Of a stretch of 5,291 nt of DNA, positions 1 to 5,291 are shown one piece after another (positions within the stretch are counted from its first letter, which is position 1; every line of letters begins with the position of its first letter). The notes beneath the pieces were generated by a model. That model saw only the letters and a list, made by a program, of their open reading frames with translations, ran no database searches and was not told the origin of the DNA. Origin of the DNA: an uncultured Alistipes sp. (GTDB lineage Bacteria; Bacteroidota; Bacteroidia; Bacteroidales; Rikenellaceae); contig CAJUIE010000118.1 in assembly GCA_910586375.1 (NCBI GenBank), positions 1 to 5,291 on the forward strand, read 5' to 3'. A program made the translations under genes and the position numbers.

Positions 1-337
1 CCTGGCCGCGGAACTTGCGCTGCTCGTTGACAGCCAACTTCATGAAATTGGCCATCGTGACCCCGGGAATCTCGACCGGATACTGAAACCCGAGGAACAA
101 GCCGAGCCGGGCCCGGTCCTCGATGGACATAGCCAGCAAATCCTGCCCCAAGAAAGTAGCGGAACCTTCCGTGACGGTAAACTTTTCATTACCGGCCAAA
201 ACCGACGCCAAAGTAGACTTACCCGAACCATTAGGCCCCATGATGGCATGCACCTCCCCGGCCTTCACCTCGAGGTCGATGCCCCGCAAAATCTCCTTGC
301 CGTCGACCGACGCATGCAGATTCTTTACACTCAACAT
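1..337 (-). CDS. sufC: SufC, Fe-S cluster assembly ATPase (5' part, cut by window edge)
   Basis: SufC is the cytoplasmic ABC-type ATPase of the SufBC2D scaffold complex, which assembles iron-sulfur clusters; its ATP hydrolysis drives the conformational change that opens the SufB-SufD interface. The first 112 codons are visible, and the rest (about 250 residues in the family) lies beyond the left edge. The protein begins MLSVKNLHASVDGKEILRGI, with a Walker A motif GPNGSGKST at residues 34-42 and a Q-loop GFQYP with Gln85. The phrase VHAIMGPNGSGKSTLASVLA is characteristic of SufC rather than of transporter ATPases. The ABC signature, Walker B and H-loop are outside the window. The ATG at 337-335 fits the family N-terminus and has a weak AAGG about 8 nt upstream. 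It lies 23 bp downstream of the sufB stop with no terminator between, so it is read as part of the suf operon. No frame damage is seen. Confidence 0.96.
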   Translation of the reverse strand, partial: MLSVKNLHASVDGKEILRGIDLEVKAGEVHAIMGPNGSGKSTLASVLAGNEKFTVTEGSATFLGQDLLAMSIEDRARLGLFLGFQYPVEIPGVTMANFMKLAVNEQRKFRGQ

Positions 338-360
338 ATCTTTTGCCTTATTTTATTCTG

Positions 361-1806
<1,446 letters not shown>

Positions 1807-1837
1807 TCGTATCGTCTCTTTCGGGCAAAATATCGCG

Positions 1838-1845
1838 TAAAGATA
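1838..1845 (-). promoter_or_regulatory. Putative Bacteroidetes-type -7 element of the suf promoter
   Basis: Read on the minus strand this is TATCTTTA, seven of eight matches to the Bacteroidetes primary sigma -7 consensus TAnnTTTG, preceded by ATTTTG. It would start transcription roughly 25 nt before the sufB ATG at 1806, a plausible leader length. I do not find a convincing -33 TTTG at the ideal spacing, so the call rests on the -7 box and its position between the upstream terminator and sufB. No operator for an iron-responsive repressor is recognisable. Confidence 0.4.
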
Positions 1846-1909
1846 CAAAATCCATTCGCAATTTCATAATTTACATCTGCAAATCCCGGTCCGGCTTTTC
1901 GTCCAACGG

Positions 1910-1939
1910 AAAAAAAGGGACGCGTTTTTTCGCGTCCCT
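1910..1939 (-). terminator. Rho-independent terminator after the large surface-protein gene
   Basis: Positions 1916-1939 form a perfect 9-bp inverted repeat (AGGGACGCG / CGCGTCCCT) around a 6-nt loop. On the minus strand the stem is followed by a T run (complement of the A run at 1910-1915), the classic intrinsic terminator layout. It begins 23 nt after the TAG stop at 1963-1965. On the plus strand the hairpin is followed by mixed C/T sequence and no gene runs into it, so it acts in one direction. It separates the surface-protein gene from the suf operon. Confidence 0.9.
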
Positions 1940-1962
1940 CTCCTTCCGGAATCGTGCTCCGG

Positions 1963-4900
1963 CTATTTCTCATAAACGATCACAGCCTTTCCGACCTCCA
2001 CATTAGCGGACGTATCGGTGAAGTCAATCCGAAAGTTGTCGGCAGAGACTCCAGCCGTCGCGAAATCGAACGTAATCGTCGGACTGGTCGTATCGGCAGG
2101 CTCGGTAGCTGCCAAAGTCGTACCTCCATAAGTACATTTGAGCAACGACGGCTTGCGTGCCGAGTTGGGGTACACGGTCACCGTCTTGATCTTGCCCAGG
2201 CCCGAAGCTGTCACGTGAGTCTCGGCCTTGCTCTTGTTGAAGTACCAGACGATATTCTTGGCGGCATCGGTGCTGTAATAAACATTGCCCGTGAAGGTGA
2301 TCGTACTGGCTCCGCTGTCGTCTGTTGCCGTCCACGTAGTATCGTCCGCCTTCCAGCTTGTCGGCAACCCCATAATATTTGACGAAAGCACACCTGCTGT
2401 CGACGAGAGCGTCATGGTGTACTCCTTCGTCTCGGGAACCGTCGAGGGATCGGGCGTCCACGAAAGCTCGTAAATATAAAGCGCAGCCGAACCCCAGAGG
2501 TAAATGGTCGTTTCGCCCGACAGGTCATCGAAAGTCACCGTCTGGGCCGTCAGGTCCGCAGCAGCCGCAACCGGGGCCTCGTAACCCTCTGTAGCCGGAC
2601 TGGTGGGATCGGGGTTGATATATTGCTTGTTGTTGGCCGTGGCTTTGAAATAACGACCCGCACCGGCAGCCCCGACCTTATAGGTCAGCGTACCGTTACC
2701 AGCCACCTTGAATGCCAGAACGCGGGCCGACGGCAACGTACTGCCCCCATTGGTCTTGATGCGGCTGTAAGGCTTCCCCGTCTCCGTATTGATCGACTGG
2801 TCGATGGTCAGCTTCTTCGAATCGGTAGCGATGAATTGCAGATTGCCGTAGACCTTAGTCGACAGAATATCGCCATCGGGGAACGCAGCCGTATCGGTGA
2901 AATCCCACGTATAATTCGCATACAGGGTCTCCAGCACGCCGTTGATCGTTACGACGGTCTCGGCGGCGGCCGAATCCTTGAAGTTGAGCGAGCCCTCCTT
3001 AGGCTTGGCGACGACGGTCACCTTGTACTCCCCGGCGGCGAGCGTGGCGACCGTAGCAGCCGCAATGGTGAACTTGGGCTCGGCGACCGTGGAGCTCTTG
3101 CCGTTGAAAGTCACCTCATAGGCCACAGCGTTATGAACGGCAGGCCATGTCACCACGATGTCAGCCGACGTACCTTTGTCGACAGCGGCCGGAGCCACGG
3201 GCGCAGGCGTATCAAGCGCCTTAGGCTCGCCGCCCGACACAACGTCGAGAGACCACTCAAGGGCATTGAGACTGAGCGGAGCACTGGCGATGACATAAAT
3301 CATCGTCTCGCCCCCGATGTCGCCCAGACCTATAGCGCTCTGCGTACCGTCGGCCGCAATGGCATAACTCGTACCGTTGGCAATCACCGACATAAAGGTG
3401 TTATAACCCCCATCGGCCGGAGTGATGAGCAGCGAGCCGGGGCCTGCAACGAGCAACGCCAGGGCATTATCGCCCGGTACGCCGTCGGCAGCGACGGTCG
3501 ACGCCCGGGAGAATGCAATCGCACCCTTATCCGTAATGGTCATGGGAGCCTCCGCACCGGCTACGATAAACTGGAGGTTACCGACGATCTTATTGCCCGT
3601 AATCTCCTGCGGCGGGAAAACCTCCGTATCGGCGAAGTTGAAAACCGTGGCTTCGCTGATGGGCCTTAACTCGGTCTGCTCCGGAATAACGGGCGCCACG
3701 GCGCTCCACCAGCGCGGATCACCCACGCCGGCTGCGGTAATCTGCCCGCCCGTAGCACCGGATAGGTAAAGCTTGCCCTTGGCCGAATTTTCGCACGGAT
3801 CATCCTTGAGGACCTTGCCGCCGTTGGCCAGTGCCAGTTCGGGCGTGAGGCCACAGTTGGCCGAGAGCAGGAAACCCTCGCTCAGCTTGGTATTGTCCGC
3901 CGCATCGTACTTTTCATAAAAGTTAAAAAAGTAGTTGGCCGCCATAGCCGGCAGAACAGCGTCGGAATAGTCGGAAATAAACGTAAAGCTCTTGTTTGCG
4001 AGGTATTCGTTCAGGATCACGTTCTTCTCGACAAGGAAGTTCTCGCTCGTCAGGTTGGCCGCCCGCAAGCAGATAAGCCCCTTGCGATTGGTGGATACCG
4101 AAAAGTTGGAGACCGTATTGTTACGAATGAGGACCTTGCCGTTGATCGTACCGGCCTGCATGAAGACAAAACCGCGGCCACCCTTCCAGAACGTGGAATT
4201 GACCAGCGTCACATCTCCATAAGTACCAAAGCGGAAATCGATTACGTCGCCGCCGCTGCCGGCAATGTCGTGAACATAAAGGCCATCATAGGTCATTGAA
4301 GCGACCTCAACGCCGCCCGTGGCGGAGGTGGTTTCGGCAATCACACCTTTGGTGTAGTTGAAAATCTCGCAGTTCTTGACCTTGATGTCCGCAATCTTGG
4401 TATTGGCCGTAATCGTGATGACGGAGCCCTTGCCACCGCCATCGAGCACGAGGTCCTCGAAGTGGAGCGAATAGGCCGCAGAACCCGGAGCGAGTGAAGG
4501 TGCAAGCCCGACAAGCGTAGGTTTCGAACCGTCGTCGCCCGTCTGACCGATGATCGACAATCCGGCCGTGAGCGTACTCAGAGCATTGGTCTGCCCAGCC
4601 GGTTCGGCGGGAGGAGCGACATCATAAGGCGTCTCGAGGTTGGTGAGCAGGATCTTCGTGGCTCCCTCACCGACCAGACGCAGCAGTTCCTCCGCTGTAG
4701 CAGCTTCAACAGCTCCGTCGGTATCGGGACGCGTCCAGACGTTGCGGCCACCGCGGCTGGCAGAATTATAACAAACCGAAACGACATACTCGGTAGAGGG
4801 TTTCAGACCCCCGACCGTAGCCGTGGCAGCCGCGATTTCGCCAGCGGAGAGGTCGTATTTCACCTCGTCGGCCCCAGCATCCGAAACGGGCCTGGCCAGC

Positions 4901-5291
4901 AGGTGCGACACATACTGATCCTGCGTCCACTTCAGACCGACGGTCGTGGAGGTGCGCTCGGTCACCTCGGGATCGAGCGAATCCATGATGGCATAAGTCT
5001 CATAAGCCACACCCTCTGTGGCCAGTCTGGAAGGCAGCACCCGTTCGTCGGCGCTGAAAGCCTGAACCGTGGCCCAATAACTCTTCTCGACCTCAAGGTC
5101 GATAGTCACGGGCACGTCACCGGGGAGAATGCCGCTTTCGACCTTGACCACCTCGGTAAGCGCCTCGTCGGAATAAACGACTACTTCGTACCCGGCCACC
5201 GAACTGCGGACATCCCAGTTCATGCGCAGCTGGTTACCCGTGGCCAGAACCGTCCCCTTGACATTGAGCGGCATAAGCGCCCGGTAGAGCC
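1963..5291 (-). CDS. Large modular extracytoplasmic protein: FnIII x2, DUF4957, DUF5123, duplicated C-terminal modules (N-terminus cut by window edge)
   Basis: At least 1,108 residues, open at the right edge. Residues are counted from the in-frame Met at 5274, but the frame continues upstream as LYRAL without a stop. Order of parts: FnIII-like (to about 90); second FnIII-like (about 93-185, with STEYVVSV); parallel beta-helix matching DUF4957 (about 189-345) then DUF5123 (about 355-522), ending in the family signature VGDPRW (517-522); module A (about 540-678); FnIII 3 (about 686-780); module B (about 786-940), a diverged copy of A; unassigned beta-rich domain (945-1103). The beta-helix is visible as rungs such as KNCEIFNY, VLIRNNTVSNF and VEKNVILNEY. 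Relatives in gut Bacteroidetes are exported, usually as lipoproteins near pectin or other glycan utilisation genes, so a role in surface glycan binding or processing is inferred; no catalytic residues are identified. Export cannot be confirmed because the N-terminus is missing. Cys474 and Cys494 could form a disulfide. A strong terminator follows the TAG stop, and the downstream suf genes are unrelated in function. Confidence 0.9.
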   Translation of the reverse strand, partial: LYRALMPLNVKGTVLATGNQLRMNWDVRSSVAGYEVVVYSDEALTEVVKVESGILPGDVPVTIDLEVEKSYWATVQAFSADERVLPSRLATEGVAYETYAIMDSLDPEVTERTSTTVGLKWTQDQYVSHLLARPVSDAGADEVKYDLSAGEIAAATATVGGLKPSTEYVVSVCYNSASRGGRNVWTRPDTDGAVEAATAEELLRLVGEGATKILLTNLETPYDVAPPAEPAGQTNALSTLTAGLSIIGQTGDDGSKPTLVGLAPSLAPGSAAYSLHFEDLVLDGGGKGSVITITANTKIADIKVKNCEIFNYTKGVIAETTSATGGVEVASMTYDGLYVHDIAGSGGDVIDFRFGTYGDVTLVNSTFWKGGRGFVFMQAGTINGKVLIRNNTVSNFSVSTNRKGLICLRAANLTSENFLVEKNVILNEYLANKSFTFISDYSDAVLPAMAANYFFNFYEKYDAADNTKLSEGFLLSANCGLTPELALANGGKVLKDDPCENSAKGKLYLSGATGGQITAAGVGDPRWWSAVAPVIPEQTELRPISEATVFNFADTEVFPPQEITGNKIVGNLQFIVAGAEAPMTITDKGAIAFSRASTVAADGVPGDNALALLVAGPGSLLITPADGGYNTFMSVIANGTSYAIAADGTQSAIGLGDIGGETMIYVIASAPLSLNALEWSLDVVSGGEPKALDTPAPVAPAAVDKGTSADIVVTWPAVHNAVAYEVTFNGKSSTVAEPKFTIAAATVATLAAGEYKVTVVAKPKEGSLNFKDSAAAETVVTINGVLETLYANYTWDFTDTAAFPDGDILSTKVYGNLQFIATDSKKLTIDQSINTETGKPYSRIKTNGGSTLPSARVLAFKVAGNGTLTYKVGAAGAGRYFKATANNKQYINPDPTSPATEGYEAPVAAAADLTAQTVTFDDLSGETTIYLWGSAALYIYELSWTPDPSTVPETKEYTMTLSSTAGVLSSNIMGLPTSWKADDTTWTATDDSGASTITFTGNVYYSTDAAKNIVWYFNKSKAETHVTASGLGKIKTVTVYPNSARKPSLLKCTYGGTTLAATEPADTTSPTITFDFATAGVSADNFRIDFTDTSANVEVGKAVIVYEK
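1966..2442 (-). other. Unassigned C-terminal beta-rich domain
   Basis: Residues 945-1103. The segment is rich in Ser, Thr and aromatic residues with alternating hydrophobic positions (TITFTGNVYY, NIVWYFNKS, IKTVTVYPNS, FRIDFTDTS) and ends KAVIVYEK, typical of a jelly-roll or sandwich fold closing on its last strand. Similar unnamed C-terminal domains occur in other Bacteroidetes surface proteins. It lacks the motifs expected of a type IX secretion C-terminal signal. Confidence 0.55.
2455..2919 (-). repeat. Protein module B, second copy of the internal duplication
   Basis: Residues 786-940. It opens YTWDFTDTAAFP...GNLQFI, has VAGNGTL in the middle and closes with SGETTIYLWGSAALYIYELSW. Compared with module A it carries about 20 extra residues near 881-903 (around NPDPTSPATEGYE). 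The start WDFTDT resembles the WDF-type openings of accessory modules in Bacteroidetes polysaccharide lyases and related surface proteins, a similarity from memory only. Confidence 0.85.
2935..3219 (-). other. Third FnIII domain, between modules A and B
   Basis: Residues 686-780. A proline-rich entry (TPAPVAP) is followed by DIVVTWPAVHNAVAYEVTFNG and AGEYKVTVVAKPKEG, the B-C strand Trp and F-strand Tyr spacing typical of FnIII. It is alanine-rich. It probably acts as a linker holding the two duplicated modules apart. Confidence 0.8.
3241..3657 (-). repeat. Protein module A, first copy of an internal duplication
   Basis: Residues 540-678, directly after the DUF5123 region. The opening VFNFADTEVFP...GNLQFI, the middle VAGPGSL and the closing GETMIY...LEWS all recur in module B. 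By direct count, 13 of 27 positions are identical without gaps in the opening stretch (545-571 against 790-816), and 11 of 23 in the closing stretch (652-674 against 917-939). The alternating hydrophobic pattern suggests an all-beta sandwich, as in carbohydrate-binding modules, but I cannot name a family. Confidence 0.85.
3709..4710 (-). other. Parallel beta-helix region (DUF4957 + DUF5123 type)
   Basis: Residues 189-522 carry the pectate-lyase-like layout of the DUF4957/DUF5123 pair. First comes LSTLTAGLSIIGQTGDDGSK, which corresponds to the family's 'sense a gene product as new state, pay for one rung' entry strand, then LHFEDLVLDGGG. Repeated rungs with short hydrophobic strands and Asn/Thr turns follow, then GGDVIDFRFG (341-350), VTLVNSTFW, and finally VGDPRW. 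The assignment is from recalled family sequences, not a profile search. The fold is common to polysaccharide lyases and to non-catalytic glycan binders, and I cannot tell which applies here. Confidence 0.72.
4720..5291 (-). other. Tandem FnIII-like domains in the large protein
   Basis: Two beta-sandwich units of about 90 residues. The first (to residue 90) shows QLRMNWDVRSSVAGYEVVVY then SYWATVQAFSADE, the Trp core strand and Tyr-containing F strand usual in FnIII. The second (93-185) shows TTVGLKWT and LKPSTEYVVSVCYN, the tyrosine-corner region. In this family such domains act as spacers between the membrane anchor and the beta-helix. The boundaries are approximate. Confidence 0.75.

Noticed and set aside
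1916..1939. Hairpin as a protein-binding operator or as a bidirectional terminator
   Set aside because: Its position after a stop codon and the T run on the minus strand only are explained by a one-way intrinsic terminator; no plus-strand gene approaches it.
1963..2200. Type IX secretion C-terminal sorting domain at the end of the large protein
   Set aside because: The end (VEVGKAVIVYEK) lacks the conserved Gly-x-Tyr and terminal Lys-hydrophobic motifs expected of such signals. The relatives I recall are lipoproteins, so anchoring by lipid is likelier.
2623..3669. Plus-strand open frame of 348 codons
   Set aside because: It lies wholly antisense to the well-supported large surface-protein gene, reads as Arg/Gly/His-rich sequence without recognisable domains, and has no ribosome binding site. 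It arises from GC-biased codons of the opposite strand.

Overview
The window looks like chromosomal DNA from a Bacteroidales bacterium. The evidence is a sufB-sufC gene order typical of the group, a putative Bacteroidetes-type -7 promoter element, weak Shine-Dalgarno sequences, and a large extracytoplasmic protein of the FnIII / DUF4957 / DUF5123 type, a family I know only from gut Bacteroidetes. The sequence is fairly GC-rich (mid-50s percent by eye, not computed). That would suit Alistipes or a relative better than a typical Bacteroides, but the genus is a guess.

All three genes lie on the minus strand, so transcription runs from right to left. Positions 5291 to 1963 hold one very long ORF that is still open at the right edge. 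It encodes a modular beta-rich surface or secreted protein: two FnIII-like domains, a parallel beta-helix region (DUF4957 then DUF5123, ending in a VGDPRW signature), and then a roughly 580-residue extension. The extension contains a duplicated beta-sandwich-like module (copies A and B), a third FnIII domain between the copies, and a C-terminal beta-rich domain that I cannot assign. A strong intrinsic terminator (1910-1939) follows its stop codon.

A 156-bp intergenic region (1807-1962) carries that terminator and a putative promoter for the suf operon. sufB (361-1806, complete) and sufC (5' part, 1-337) follow with a 23-bp gap and are surely co-transcribed. SufB is the scaffold and SufC the ATPase of the SUF iron-sulfur cluster assembly complex; sufD and sufS would be expected beyond the left edge.

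The suf genes are ordinary housekeeping genes. The large protein is the only part that may be under-described: its architecture beyond the DUF5123 region and the duplicated module deserve a second look. It is probably involved in glycan binding or processing at the cell surface, but nothing in the window shows its substrate. I see no mobile element, CRISPR array, RNA gene or defence system.
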